Shown here: positions 1 to 10,525 of the stretch, piece after piece | Numbering within the stretch: position 1 is the stretch's first letter | How the letters are laid out: every line of letters begins with the position of its first letter | Made by a program: the position numbers and the translations under genes | Notes under the pieces: model-generated | What the model saw: the letters and a program-made list of their open reading frames with translations, nothing else | Told to the model about the DNA's origin: nothing | Database searches by the model: none | Source: Ascarosepion bandense | Lineage: Eukaryota > Mollusca > Cephalopoda > Sepiida > Sepiidae | Length of the DNA stretch: 64,000 nucleotides | Assembly (NCBI GenBank): GCA_037127315.1 | Contig: JBBBDQ010000192.1 | Coordinates: 5,453,501-5,517,500, forward strand | Direction: 5' to 3'

Positions 1-1410
1 ATAAAGTTTCAGAAATATTTTAAAATTATTCTAAAATTTGTTGGGATTAGGTTAAGTTATTAAGTGAAGACTACATTTACTATTTGAAAATTGAAAAATT
101 AATTACAAACCATTAAGCCTTCGTATTTTTAAAATAATTTTTATTTTTTTATGTATTTGAAATTCTTTTTGTTGTATGATAATATCTGTGTGTACTGTAA
201 AGGTCATGTGTTTCACGGTTTCTTCCTCTTACAGGAAAAAAAAAATTGGCAGTCACTTGTGACCACCATAGAAACTTATCTCGCATCTGGCTGTCATCAC
301 ATGTCAAATTATACGAGGGAAAGGTCAGAAAGATCAACATTCCATGATTAAGAAATAGTTTTATTCTAAATTTCATGCTATAAATAAGTAATATATGTGT
401 AAATCAGATTAATTTAACATTAAATTTTCTGATTTTCTGAAAATAACATGTCAGAGAAGTATATTCTATTTTTGCAAGATTTTAAAATTGAGAATCTACT
501 TCCATTTACAAATGTGTCAATTGCTAAAAAAATGGCAGAAAAATTAAAAATTCAAAAAATCTCTAAATTTTTGATACCAATCAATATAATTTCTACTTGA
601 AATATACCAGAGTATTTTGCTTACTGGAAATAATAAATGTAATCATTTAGCTTTCAGTTAAAGCTAAAATAAAAGCTTTCAGAAAAACTTTCCCATTTTC
701 AAAATTTAATTTCAAAAGCGTAGATATCTATTACCGGCTACCAAGGTTTTTATTTTGGGGAGAATTAATAAAGATCAGTTTTATTTATTTCTTCATGTTT
801 CTTCTAGGCCCTAAAAAAGAACAAACGTAAAGCTTTTGTACATATAATTATTTGAAAAAGTTGTTAGTACTCATGGGTTTTAATCCATCCTTAATAATGG
901 TATTGGTAAGGTTCGTTTTCGATGACCAAAAATTATTTTTAAGAAACTTAATTTAAGTTGGGAATTAGTTCAAAGCAACTTTTTCTCTGGGTAAGGGAAC
1001 GAGAAAAGCTTTCTTTGATAAAACAACTAAAGCCGTCTAACCTCCACCTTATACCCCATCCGATGTAATTAATTTCATCTCACCAACTTCTCACAAATTT
1101 AAATTCTTCACTTTCCAAGAAAGCAAACATCAGTTAGCTTGAAATGGCAGGGGGAAGAAAAAAGAAAACAGAAAGAAAAGGAGGTAAATCATGATATTTT
1201 CGGTGGAAACTTCCGGTTCAAAATAAAACAAAGCGACTTTTTATCACTTAACTGAGAACACACATCGTTTTTAATTATGGAAAAATTGAGGTGCATCCCT
1301 GGGATGCATGGATACGATTTTCTTGTGTCCTTTTATATTTTTATGCTTCAGGGACACAGGACACATACCAATCAGCATCTCTGTATATGTTTGGAAAATC
1401 CTGAAGGTGG
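1..1410. other. AT-rich non-coding stretch, nothing recognised
   Basis: No open frame longer than about 75 codons, no splice-bounded exon and no repeat family I recognise. Composition is AT-rich with A and T runs. I see no support for a gene here. Confidence 0.5.
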
Positions 1411-1761
1411 CTATATATATATATATATATATATAAACTTATTTATAAATGGAACTTTGTGTGTGTGTATGTGTGTGCGTGTCTGTGTCTGTATCTGTGT
1501 ATGTGTGTGTCCATTACCTATAGACTCCGAAACGGCTAAACCGATTTTCTTGAAAATTTACACAGTTGTACTATAAGCGTTTGAGAGAGTTCTTAGCTAG
1601 GTTTTGTGCTGAGGTACCTCTAATAAATATCGAAAAGAATCGGGTTATAGAAGTAGTGGTCTGATTTTAATCAAATTTGATACACTCATAGACAAAGACA
1701 TAAGAAACGATATTCAGAAGTTTCAAGGCTGCAGTTCTTACAATAGTGCAGAAAATCGATA
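1411..1761 (+). mobile_element. Helitron-type 5' leader, truncated copy
   Basis: A (TA)n run at about 1412-1435 is followed by a TGTGTGTATG-rich segment and then by 'CCTATAGACTCCGAAACGG', 'CTAAACCGATTTTCTTGAAA' and AAATTTACACAG. This order (TA run, TGTTTG/TGTGTG run, 'plan to CCGATTTT') is the leader I know from non-autonomous Helitrons of invertebrates. The 5' boundary is not marked by a clean TC, and the copy runs straight into a second leader at about 1762, so it is probably a truncated element abutting the next one. The family assignment is from memory of the pattern. Confidence 0.45.
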
Positions 1762-2161
1762 ATACATATATATAAAAGGTAAGATGCTTGTTTGTGTGTC
1801 TGTTTATCTGCCTGTATGTCTGTATTTTTTCAGCCTTTTTATTTTGTTTTGCTTCGGGTTTGGCTCTAAGTAGGTATAATTGTAGTTCTTGGTCACAGCC
1901 ATGATACCATTTATTCAGAGGACTTATTTAGCCTTCAAAATTCAGTTTACGACAAAAAAAACTTATTTGATATTGATACCAGGAAATCAAAATTTGACTT
2001 ACAACCATTCATTTTTCTTTCAGTCTACGGTTTCGCTTTAACTAGAAACAACTATTGCCTTTTAGTCTTTTGTGACAACGTCCAAAGAGTCTGAGCTCCA
2101 GGACCATGGATTATTTTTAAAGCTTTCATTACACCCGAGCAACGCCGGGCTATACTGCTAG
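1762..2161 (+). mobile_element. Non-autonomous Helitron with 3' hairpin and CTAG end
   Basis: The element starts with a short TA run and TAAAAGGTAAGATG leader at about 1765 and ends with the Helitron terminus: stem CCCG (2134-2137) pairing with CGGG (2146-2149), then a spacer and CTAG at 2158-2161 followed by T, the expected A/T insertion context. There is no Rep/helicase coding, so it is non-autonomous. The next base starts another repeat (2162), which suggests insertion next to or into it. Confidence 0.6.
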
Positions 2162-2480
2162 TATATAATTCCAGGTGAATAGGACTCAATGTGTTTTTTT
2201 ATTTTGAGTGCTGTGGCATTTATTTTATTATGAACAGTGCTCAATATAATGAGTATTATAGAGCTTAATATAATTATATAGTTATGAATTAATTGTACAT
2301 TGTGACACGGAAATTTCTATGCTGTGAGATAGATTCTCATCATCAGGCAATGTTGCTGTTGGTTGTGAAAATGATTTACATCTAAATGACAAAAACCTTT
2401 TAGTTTTCTGTGTATGTATGTGGGAAGATATAAAATTTACATGTATGTTTCTTTTGGCTAATCAGAGTAGAGATTCATTT
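2162..2480 (-). repeat. Hammerhead-bearing repeat, family B, decayed copy
   Basis: On the minus strand this is a diverged copy of 26685-26996 over its whole length (TGATTAGCCAAAAGAAAC, the ribozyme region, then ATTATATTGAGCACTGTTCATAAT and CACCTGGAATTATATA). The ribozyme core CTGATGA (+ strand 2340-2346) and stem II GAGA/TCTC are kept, but the GAAA after stem II reads ACAG, so the copy should be catalytically dead. Confidence 0.6.
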
Positions 2481-3080
2481 TGGGATTTGGCCCCAAAGAA
2501 TACATACTAACCAACTTTTTCTCTTTTTTTCTTTTTTCCTCTCATCCAACCCTTTTCCCTTGTTTCTTTCCCTTCCTTAATGGTCAAGATGTTAACCTGC
2601 CTTTAACCTGATCTTATCATTTTCCCTTTTTTTTCTTTTTTTTCCTCTCTTCTTTCTTCAGTTTTATTACTTTTGATGTGATATCCTCATTCAGTACCAA
2701 TTCTATATTTTTTTTCTTTTACTTGTCATTTTATCTATTTATTTATTTGTTGTTAAGTTTTTTTTAAAAAGAAAAATTTTTTTATAAAAAATAATTGTTT
2801 GGTCTATCTATTTATTTGTTGTAAAGTTTTTTTATAAAAAGAAAGATTTATTTTTAAAAAATAATTTTATGTTTCAATTTATTTTTATATAGTTCATCAG
2901 TAATTATTTTCTTTAAACACTTGCTGGTTATATGCATGTTATTTCATTTAGATTTTATCCATTTTCTAATGTGAATAATTTGCAATGTCTACATATGACA
3001 TTTATCTCATTGCATTTATTAAATAGATTTTTATTCTTAAGGGACTTAATAATAAATAGTTTTTCGTATAAACATAATGA
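2481..3080. repeat. T-rich stretch with a two-copy ~70-bp tandem repeat
   Basis: The segment is pyrimidine-rich on the + strand. At 2733-2803 and 2804-2871 the same unit occurs twice (TCTATTTATTTGTTG, a T run, AAAAAGAAA, AAAAAATAATT). No coding potential is visible. Confidence 0.45.
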
Positions 3081-3150
3081 ACATGATGAGAATCTTTCTC
3101 GAAACATAGAAATTTCCATGTCGCAATGTACAATTAATTCATAACTATAT
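3081..3150 (+). repeat. Hammerhead-bearing repeat, family B, short fragment
   Basis: It matches 26805-26880 in the same sense, including TCTCGAAACATAGAAATTTC and CAATGTACAATTAATTCATAA. The 5' core is damaged (a 3-base loss turns CCTGATGATGAG into ACATGATGAG), so it is not a working ribozyme. It stops in a short TA run, and a LINE tail follows at once, the same order as at 26.7-28.1 kb. Confidence 0.5.
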
Positions 3151-3179
3151 ATATATGATAAAAATTTAGTTTTAAGGTA

Positions 3180-3640
3180 TGCCAGGCATCTTGAATTCAG
3201 TCACTTTCTCAGCAATGTCTTCCCTTTCTCTTTTCTGTAAATATTTTCATCGCAACTGCACTGACAAGCTTTTTCCTTTGCAACTTGAATACATGAATTT
3301 AAGTGTGATACTAAATTAGCATCTCGATTCCAGTTTACTGTTAAAATAGGTCCTTGCAACCTTAAAATAGGTCCTTACAACCTTCATTTCTACACCAAAA
3401 GTTTTTTTTTTCTTGCATTTCCTGCCTGTGGAACTTTTTCTAAATACTTGCTTCCCTGATAACTACAATCTTCAAATATTTAAATGCAATAGAAACTGCT
3501 ATTTTGTCTTCTTGAATCCTGTTCAGTTTTTGTTCTTTCCTCAATCCTCCAATTCACTTTTATTTCCTGTAACTCCCTGGCTCACTAGTAGCATTCTTAC
3601 CTTGCCTGGTGTGAAATGGTTAACAAAAATGCTATATTAT
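3180..3640 (+). mobile_element. CR1/Jockey-group LINE, 3' fragment
   Basis: Two blocks match the C-terminal coding and tail of the LINE at 20.2-23.5 kb: the AATATTTTCATCGCAACTGC block near 3238 and CTTGCTTCCCTGATAACTAC near 3449. The fragment ends with the family's 3' signature CCTGGTGTGAAATGGTTAAC near 3606-3622. It is 5'-truncated and shifted between frames. Confidence 0.6.
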
Positions 3641-3794
3641 GGGTAAATGTGATCAATATCAGAGACAGAGCGTATGTAACTATAAATGTAGACACCAAAC
3701 TGTGTTATGTTTGAATGCAATCTTCAGATTTTAAGATTGCATTCAACCATAACACATTCAAACAGACCCTCACTCTCTCTCTGTGTCTCTCTCT

Positions 3795-3940
3795 ATTATA
3801 TATATATATATATGTTATTACTTAAACATTATTTATTAAATAAATAGATCATCTACTCAAATATGGGTATTGACTAAAAATAACATTTAAGTAATAAAAT
3901 ATGTTGGATTAAAAAATGAAAAATCCATTCCTAAATATAT

Positions 3941-3983
<43 letters not shown>

Positions 3984-4145
3984 CGTCTACATCTGGACAC
4001 ACATACACACATAAATGTGCAATGAGACAGAAAAAAATAAAGCATCAGGCCTGAAGATTGCATTCAAGCATGGAAGAGACTGACGCCACTGTTGACCTAA
4101 GTGCCACACGCCCACACACACACACACACACACATATATATGTAT
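3795..4145. repeat. Cluster of TA, GT and CA microsatellites
   Basis: (TA)n lies near 3797-3813, (GT)n at about 3943-3980 and (CA)n at about 4111-4135, separated by short AT-rich segments. Two near-identical phrases (CAGATTTTAAGATTGCATTC near 3725 and CTGAAGATTGCATTCAAGCA near 4051) flank the GT array. Confidence 0.7.
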
Positions 4146-4424
4146 ATAAATGTGTCTATAACATGTTTTATCCTCAAAGAGGACTGCATCAGACTAAAGT
4201 AATGTTTCTATTAATAAAATTAAAAATGTAAAGATCGCTTACAATTATGCATCAAAAGAAAGTGCTGAAGATTTTGGAATGCTAAATTTAAAATTTTTAA
4301 GTTAAAAATTTTTTTTTGCATACATAAGCACATGCATACATACAATTATAGCTGTTTTTTTATTAATGTTATATGCATGAGAAAGTGAGTATTGGGTTTC
4401 ATTTGTTACTGCTTCGGTACTTGA

Positions 4425-4500
4425 TTAAATACAATTGGGAAAGGCATGAATCAACTTCTCCCTCCAGATAAGTAGCAGAGCAAACTGTGCTATCTAGTCT
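4425..4500 (+). mobile_element. Old tRNA-derived SINE remnant
   Basis: The phrase TTGGGAAAGGCATGAATCAA followed by CTTCTCCCTCCAG matches the mid-body of the SINE seen intact at 61178-61467. The tRNA-like head is lost or too diverged to see. Confidence 0.4.
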
Positions 4501-4626
4501 TGGTTTTAGATATGATTTGTTTGTTTTGCAGACTTCTTGTCAATTTATGTAATTTCAGTAAAAGTGTATGTTTGATTGCTAGTACACCAGCTAAGATAGG
4601 CTGCCGCAGATAAATGCTGATTTTTT

Positions 4627-4680
4627 AAACAGCATATCATCCCAGCTTGGATGATATGCTGTTTCGTTACCATAACGAAA
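4627..4680. repeat. Two back-to-back perfect hairpins
   Basis: First hairpin: AAACAGCATATCATCC (4627-4642) and its exact reverse complement (4649-4664) around a 6-nt loop. Second: TTTCGTTA (4662-4669) and TAACGAAA (4673-4680) around CCA. The two share TTT at the junction, so they are alternative or coaxial folds. No transposon family is recognised. Confidence 0.75.
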
Positions 4681-5087
4681 TCTTCTTTTCCTTGTGAAAA
4701 TTAAATTTTATGAAAATCAAGAAAATAGAAAAGAAAACTTTATAAAAATCAAGAAAATAGTCAAGGGAAGCAAATAAATAAACAAATCCAAAATTGTCCC
4801 CCTTTAAATAATAATTAAAAAACTAAAAACAAAAAAGACAATGTTAATGGTGATTATATATGAAATAAATGGAATGAAACGTTGTCATTTAGCATTGAAT
4901 ATTGAAAGGATTATAAACTACCAGCTAGATAAAAATTTGGCTTTCCATATTTTCTTATTTTTACAAATAAATAAATACAAATAAATGAAATTGTCTATTC
5001 ATCAAAATTTATATTTACAAAATTTGTAAAAGCAATTTAATTTAGTATTCTGCTGTTAGAATAAAGAAAAATGTTTCCCAATAACAG

Positions 5088-5088
<1 letters not shown>

Positions 5089-5128
<40 letters not shown>
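5089..5128 (+). repeat. (GAT)n trinucleotide microsatellite
   Basis: About 13 near-uninterrupted TGA/GAT units. Confidence 0.9.
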
Positions 5129-5436
5129 GTTATGCTGATGGGTCACTTTACTGTTGAACAAAGGTCAACAAGCTTATCTTATTATTATGCCAAATTTTTA
5201 AAAAGTTTTCTCGCCAGTTTTAGGGGCTTTGAATCTCTGTAAAATTTTTGTGAAAATTGCTACAGGATTTTAGAATGGGAATTAATTTTTAAATAGCAGT
5301 TCATAAGTGGCAAAATATATATTCTTCTTCACTGAACAGGATATTTTCATTTCATCCATTAAAATTCAGCAAGAGATCACTAATTAAAAGAACATCTTTT
5401 AATACAGCAAAGTGAAATCAAGGAAAATTTCAGCTG

Positions 5437-5705
5437 AAGCTGGCCAATGAGTGACATGACCCAAATCTCTACTTGAGGATGGCCTAAGAATGAATTAGCC
5501 AAAAGTTCCACCTTAATATTAACAGATCAAGTGACCAAAACATGCACAATTTGGTAATGAATAAATGCAAAATCTCTTATAAGAGAATGGCCAAAGAATA
5601 AACTGACCAAAACTTCCACCTGAGGATAGTCTGAAAATGAAGTGGCCAAAAATTCTATCATGAAGATAACCGGAGAATGAAGCAGGTGAAATTTTATAAA
5701 AAGAG
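5437..5705 (+). repeat. Diverged tandem repeat, unit about 40 bp
   Basis: Five to six imperfect units share the phrases GATGGCCTAAGAATGAA, GGCCAAAA and TTCCACCTGAG. Boundaries were judged by eye. The open frames crossing it on the minus strand are by-products of the repeat. Confidence 0.55.
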
Positions 5706-5887
5706 CAACAAAGAAAGAAAACAATGCCAAAAAATTCATTGAACATTGCTAACAAGCCCTGTCAATAGTTCATAAAGAAATAAAATTGTATTCTGATATC
5801 AAATGTTGATAGACCCACATTTTTTCCAACAAAAAACTCGACTGACTGAAAAAGACAAACAAGATTACTGGCTAAGGAGGAAAGCAG

Positions 5888-5947
5888 CTGCTCCTGTAAT
5901 TACTCATCTGCTCCTGTAATTACTCATCTGCTCCTGTAATTACTCAT
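5888..5947 (+). repeat. 20-bp unit repeated three times exactly
   Basis: CTGCTCCTGTAATTACTCAT occurs at 5888, 5908 and 5928 without a mismatch, so the duplication is recent. Confidence 0.9.
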
Positions 5948-6649
5948 CCTTTTGAACAAAAAATAGATCTAGGATGATTTTTATTGGAGATTAATAATTA
6001 GGAACCTAAATGGCGTATATTTATTGTTTTCTTCTTATGTGGAGTTAATATCCGTGTAAGAAGAAGAAGAACAACAACAACAAAAATCTCATTTTTACCT
6101 TCTGCTCTGATTTGAAGCATAGAAACCAGTTTAGAGAATTTCCACTTTGTTGTACTTTATTTCTGCATAGACAGTAGCAAAATTAATGCTATACTTAACT
6201 TCCATTTTAATAGCCCAGTTCAAATTTATTGGCTGACCTACAATAATCTAATTGCTGTATAGAGAGTCTGAGTCAAATCCAACTCAGTAGCAATTATCTT
6301 CTTGATTTATGTTCAATGTTCAATAAGAACTGATCTAAAATCTTAAATAATGATTTTCTTCAACATCAAGTATCAGCCTGTTCAAATTAAACATCTTGTA
6401 CAAGACTAAACATCTTCTTCTTATGGCCTTTTTCCAGTTAAATTTAGTAAAGATCTTGTACTGTACTAAACTGGGCTTAGTAATTTACTTGAACAGTTTG
6501 GTCAGCAAGCTTATCTCAGAGATCATTATTATGAAGCTGATGGCCATGCCATATCACAGTGAAAAACCAATCTCAGAAATTAAGCCAAATTGAGCCTGGT
6601 CAGTACTTAGATGCATGACTAGTTGGAAATATCACCTGATTAAGCTTAA

Positions 6650-6830
6650 ATGTGCCAGTGGTATAATGGAATTGGTATTGTTAATCTGAGGACAGAGTTC
6701 CAAATTCAGTTGGATTTGTCATATTCACTTAGGCATAAATACCCTTGGGAAAGGTATGAATCCACCATTTCTCCTCTAGCTATGGGTTAATTAACAAGAC
6801 GTGTTTCCCTAAATCATTAGTATATTAAAA
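6650..6830 (+). mobile_element. Old tRNA-derived SINE copy
   Basis: An A-box-like GTGCCAGTGGTATAATGG is followed by B-box-like GAGTTCCAAATTC, then CCCTTGGGAAAGGTATGAAT and CTATGGGTTAATTAACAAG, the body order of the intact SINE at 61.2 kb. It is highly diverged and lost its 3' end. Confidence 0.5.
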
Positions 6831-7890
6831 AAAAGTCTCACAGTCTAAAATTATATTTTCTGGCTTTAAATAACCTACAAAAAGCTGATAGGACACAGAA
6901 AATGAAACAATCAAAACATAAATCATTATTTTTGTTTAGTATGTTTCATTTTTTCTTGCTCCATAGCTGTAACCTTGTGCCAAACTAAGATACTTATAGT
7001 TAATATTCTATTAATTGGCTTTGGAGGAAAACTGCTTATAATTTAAGTCACCAAACATATTCAGATAGATAGATATCAAAGAACTGAGCTAACTAACTAG
7101 CTATCTAGATAGATAGATACTATCACTTACTTGCAAGAAAGTAGACCCAGCTCTCGTCACTGAACACTATTATTTCCCTTAGGTGACTGTATCGCAACAA
7201 CACTGGAGATATGCATGACAGTGCAGTGGTATGGTGACATTTTAGCCAGAGGCACACATGCTTATAGTATTGCAACAAGTAAGTGACTCTCAGTGGTCTG
7301 TACTGTCACACCCTAGGGCAACATTTGCTCTGATATATGTGCTGACATTATGTGGTCTACTATTGATACTCTTATGGTGATCATAATGAATGTCTTTACA
7401 ACACAGCTGTTCAGAACCTGGTCTACAGGTGTGGGAAAGTTCATTTGACTAATATTGGCATTACTAATGTGTTTCCTCTAGAATGTTCTCTAAAATGACC
7501 ACTTAGTTTCTCGAAAACCAAAAGTTCTTCTCTTTTCAATCAGCTCTAATTAATAAAATATCTTGCATGATACCTGTTTGTACTGAACACTTTCACAACA
7601 CTGAATCTTATTGTGTCCTTATCTGGCCCTGGCTTAAAAGAAAATTCATTGTTATGTGCATTAGTACATCACAAAGTAGCTGAAAACTTCAAACATTTTC
7701 TCAGAATATCTACTAGTCATTAGGATGCATGTATCATCTTTCAGGGTATTGCAGTTTTATTTTCAGTCAGTCTGTTATAAGTTGTGATCAACATGCAAGA
7801 CCAAATTGTTAGATCTTTATCCACAAAGAGTTGCTTTAGTTTAGTACAATGCAAGTTATTTACTAAAGTTGAAATCTGGAACATCCATTG
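6831..7890. other. No gene recognised; small GATA tract
   Basis: There are short GATA repeats near 7066-7120 and otherwise unique-looking AT-rich DNA. No exon-like segment is supported. Confidence 0.4.
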
Positions 7891-7894
7891 AGGA

Positions 7895-8225
7895 TTGATC
7901 TCACTGTAATCTTTTCAGGAAGTAGGTGATCATGGACCTCTACTTACTCCTATGCCTTGTTGCTCTTAACACTTTTCCTCTTGGTATCTCCTCCAAACTC
8001 TGCTCTGCCATCCAGTTGCTCAAGCCCATCAAGTATGTCTCACGCTACTTCCTCCTGTCTCTCTTTCTCTCTATCATTCCCATGATTATTAGATTCTCCA
8101 AGCCCTCTTTCCTCATTGCATGTTCCAGAAACTTCAGCTGTCTCTTCTTGATGTTAACTCCAAGTTCCCTTTAAACTCCATAATCTTGTCATCGTTCACA
8201 TGTTCAGTCCATGGTATCCTCATAA
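7895..8225 (-). pseudogene. LINE endonuclease/reverse transcriptase, C-terminal relic
   Basis: The minus-strand translation contains RIPWTEHVNDDKIMEF, then a frame change, KRQLKFLEHA-like and ENLIIMGMIERKRDRRK, then GLSNWMAEQSLEEI. This is the tail after the RT domain of a LINE group annotated in many invertebrates as 'endonuclease-reverse transcriptase'. The same family recurs at 16.1-16.7 and 36.4-37.2 kb. It has stops and at least one frameshift and no RT catalytic motif, so it is a dead 5'-truncated copy. Confidence 0.6.
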
Positions 8226-9000
8226 ATATTTAATTCAGATTTTATCATTAAAAATAAAATTGCAATATCCTGAAAGATGATACGTGCATCGTAATGACTG
8301 GTAGGTATTCTGATAAAATGTCTTCAGTTTTGTGATGTAGTAACCTATATACCAGTGCTTCAAAATAACTGGAAAAAATTCTCTTTCTTTCTATTTGTGA
8401 AAATGAGTTTCATTTGTAAGTTAATGTTTAACCTTGACTATTGAAGGGAAAATTTATTGATGAAAAGTGAAATTATATTTTAATTTTCAAGAAATCAGCC
8501 AAAAAAGCCACCAGCTATTTAAACTATTCATAAATGATTCACCTTCCTGGAGCAATAGGATTTTCTTAAAAGTATGCTCCTTGACACCTCACACAATTCT
8601 CTTGGTTTTGCTTCCATCTTTCATATTGTCTGCAAAGACATTTTTTTGCTTGGTAGCTGTGATAGCTACATATTACCTACCAGTGTCAATAGGTGGTGTT
8701 TTGACCTAGGTAAGAAGCTAAGATTTACAAAATCTGATTTTCAAGACAAGTCCTCCCCACTTGAAGGACTGGTACAACACAATCTTTCTACTTCACTTTT
8801 GCACATTATAGTGGGAAAACTATTTTCAGGTGTTTAGACTTTTCAACTACGAAGGTACATTTTCTTTATTAAAACTCTTAAATGGCCAGTCCAGTTTAAA
8901 TGTTTAAAGAACAGATGTCCACATGTGTAGCAAGCAAATATAGCATTTTTAGTTATAATATGGAGGCCTTTGCTATAATTTTTGACATATGAGGGGGTCC
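8226..9000. other. Unassigned; possible old repeat at 8550-8840
   Basis: Two overlapping open frames of 80-87 codons lie at 8467-8837, but neither has a start context, splice sites or motif I recognise. Composition is more balanced than the neighbours, so it may be an unrecognised repeat. Confidence 0.3.
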
Positions 9001-9149
9001 AGCAGCTCAGTTCCAAACAGCCAGGCTACTCACACATATGATTTGATTATAGTAGTGAAGACTTGTGTAGAACCAATCACACATTTGGAAGAGCCAAATA
9101 CAGAAACCTGATACACAATGTGCCACAAGATCCCCAAACAATCCTCCTT

Positions 9150-9270
9150 GGGATTTGAATTTAGAGTTGGATCCAATCTGTCCAGCAAATTATCTATAGG
9201 AGAAGAGATTAATTCACGCTTTTCCCAAGGGTAGTTCATGTAAATGAATGTAACAAACATAGCTGGAACA
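9150..9270 (-). mobile_element. Old SINE fragment
   Basis: On the minus strand the phrases TACATTCATTTACATGAAC, CTACCCTTGGGAAAAGCG and ATTAATCTCTTC match the SINE body. The tRNA-like head is not recognisable. Confidence 0.45.
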
Positions 9271-9557
9271 ATAAGATAAAGTCTTCACCATTGTGCAGTC
9301 AGATGGCACACTGGGTTTTATATACAAATAAATGTAATGTGATGTAATGTAATGTAGGTATGTGTTTATAGTTGATAATAATGTTATTATTAAGGTTTCA
9401 AAGTATTTTCTTAAAAATTATGCTATTTTTTAATTAGGGTGGCATTAGATAAATCAAAGTAATGTCCAGCATTGTTCATGTACAAGAGAGAATATTTCTC
9501 CAAATGTATTTCTCTTTTGTGCTCATAGATGCATTTAATCAGCATTTGATCTTTAAC

Positions 9558-9706
9558 TCATATATATAAAGGAAAAACTCAATACATCATCTAAGGCAGT
9601 TATAAATTATAATTTATTTTTATGGGTAAGTTTTACCCGTCTCATTAGACTGCAAATTACAAATGGTTTAATTGTATCGGAACATTCAAAAACATATTTT
9701 GTCTTC
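9558..9706 (-). repeat. Left arm of an inverted repeat with decayed hammerhead
   Basis: This arm is the reverse complement of 10208-10372 with scattered mismatches. On the minus strand it carries GCAGT (9653-9649), a ribozyme-like core CTAATGA (9648-9642, one change from CTGATGA), a stem II remnant, AAAA in place of GAAA, and ACTGC (at 9600-9596) that pairs perfectly with GCAGT as stem I. So stem I survives while the core is broken. Confidence 0.6.
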
Positions 9707-10207
9707 CTGGCCAAGTAGCATGACCCAGAAAAATAGATTTTCATCAGGTGTTGTAAAATTGATGTTATAAATGGTAGAGGAAGTTAACATTTTATTCATT
9801 TTTAACACATATATACATATGTCTCTCACGGGGTGTGACGTCATAGAACCACATTACAAATTTACAAACTGTGTCTTCTATTCAGTGTCTGTTATCGTTG
9901 CATAGCAATGTTTTATGTCAACACAAAATAAAATCATCTTTGATGGTGGATGTCTTTATGTTAACATCCCTGTAACCTCTCTGAAGATGGATCATGTGAG
10001 CTGAAACCTTAGAACCAGCATAATAAAAAAATATCCAAATGTTGGACAATTTTTGTCTTTATTATCACTTGAAATTAAAGCCAAAATAAGATGTGTAGAA
10101 CGGCTCATGATTAAACATAATAGACATTCGTTATCTATTATATTTAACAGTATATGTTTAGAAAATGATCTGCTGCCTTGATACACTATATATATATATT
10201 TCTATAC
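9707..10207 (+). other. Spacer between inverted arms, possible PLE leader
   Basis: It contains CTCTCTGAAGATGG ... GAGCTGAAACC near 9977-10008, which resembles the degenerate 'CTGAAGA ... GAAAC' leader phrase seen in Penelope-like elements, but stem III cannot be drawn. No coding potential. Confidence 0.35.
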
Positions 10208-10372
10208 AGGAATATATATATATATATTCCTGTTTTTTGAATGTTCTGATAAAATTAAACCAGTTGTAATTTGTGATCTGATGAGATGGGTACCAAAAAC
10301 TTACCTGTCAAAATAAATTGTAGTTTATAACTGCCTTAGATGATGTGTTGAGTTTTTCCTTTATGTATATCA
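10208..10372 (+). repeat. Right arm of the inverted repeat with decayed hammerhead
   Basis: The ribozyme order is readable on the + strand: CTGATGA (10278-10284); stem II GATGGGT (10285-10291) with ACCTGTC (10303-10309), seven pairs with two wobbles; core AAAA (10310-10313) where GAAA is required; stem III ATAAA (10313-10317) with TTTAT (10324-10328); H17 A at 10329; stem I partly lost compared with the left arm. It lies upstream of the PLE coding region in the same orientation, the place of a PLE pseudo-LTR. Confidence 0.6.
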
Positions 10373-10486
10373 TATTGCTCTGGACAGTACCCATTGAGCT
10401 CTCTATATGGATCTATCTCTTTAAGAATTTATATTAAATAGATTTATTTGGGTTATCATCTCTGTTTAAGGATTTGATATCATTAC

Positions 10487-10488
<2 letters not shown>

Positions 10489-10514
<26 letters not shown>
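10489..10514. repeat. (TA)n microsatellite
   Basis: Uninterrupted TA run immediately upstream of the PLE homology. Confidence 0.9.
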
Positions 10515-10520
<6 letters not shown>

Positions 10521-10525
10521 TGCCA

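Noticed and set aside
1277..1576. 99-codon open frame with YIYIYI and VCVCV runs
   Set aside because: It is translation of TA and TG repeats in a Helitron leader.
5089..5128. CRISPR-like or regular array
   Set aside because: Simple GAT repeat; there are no spacers, and CRISPR is not expected in an animal genome.
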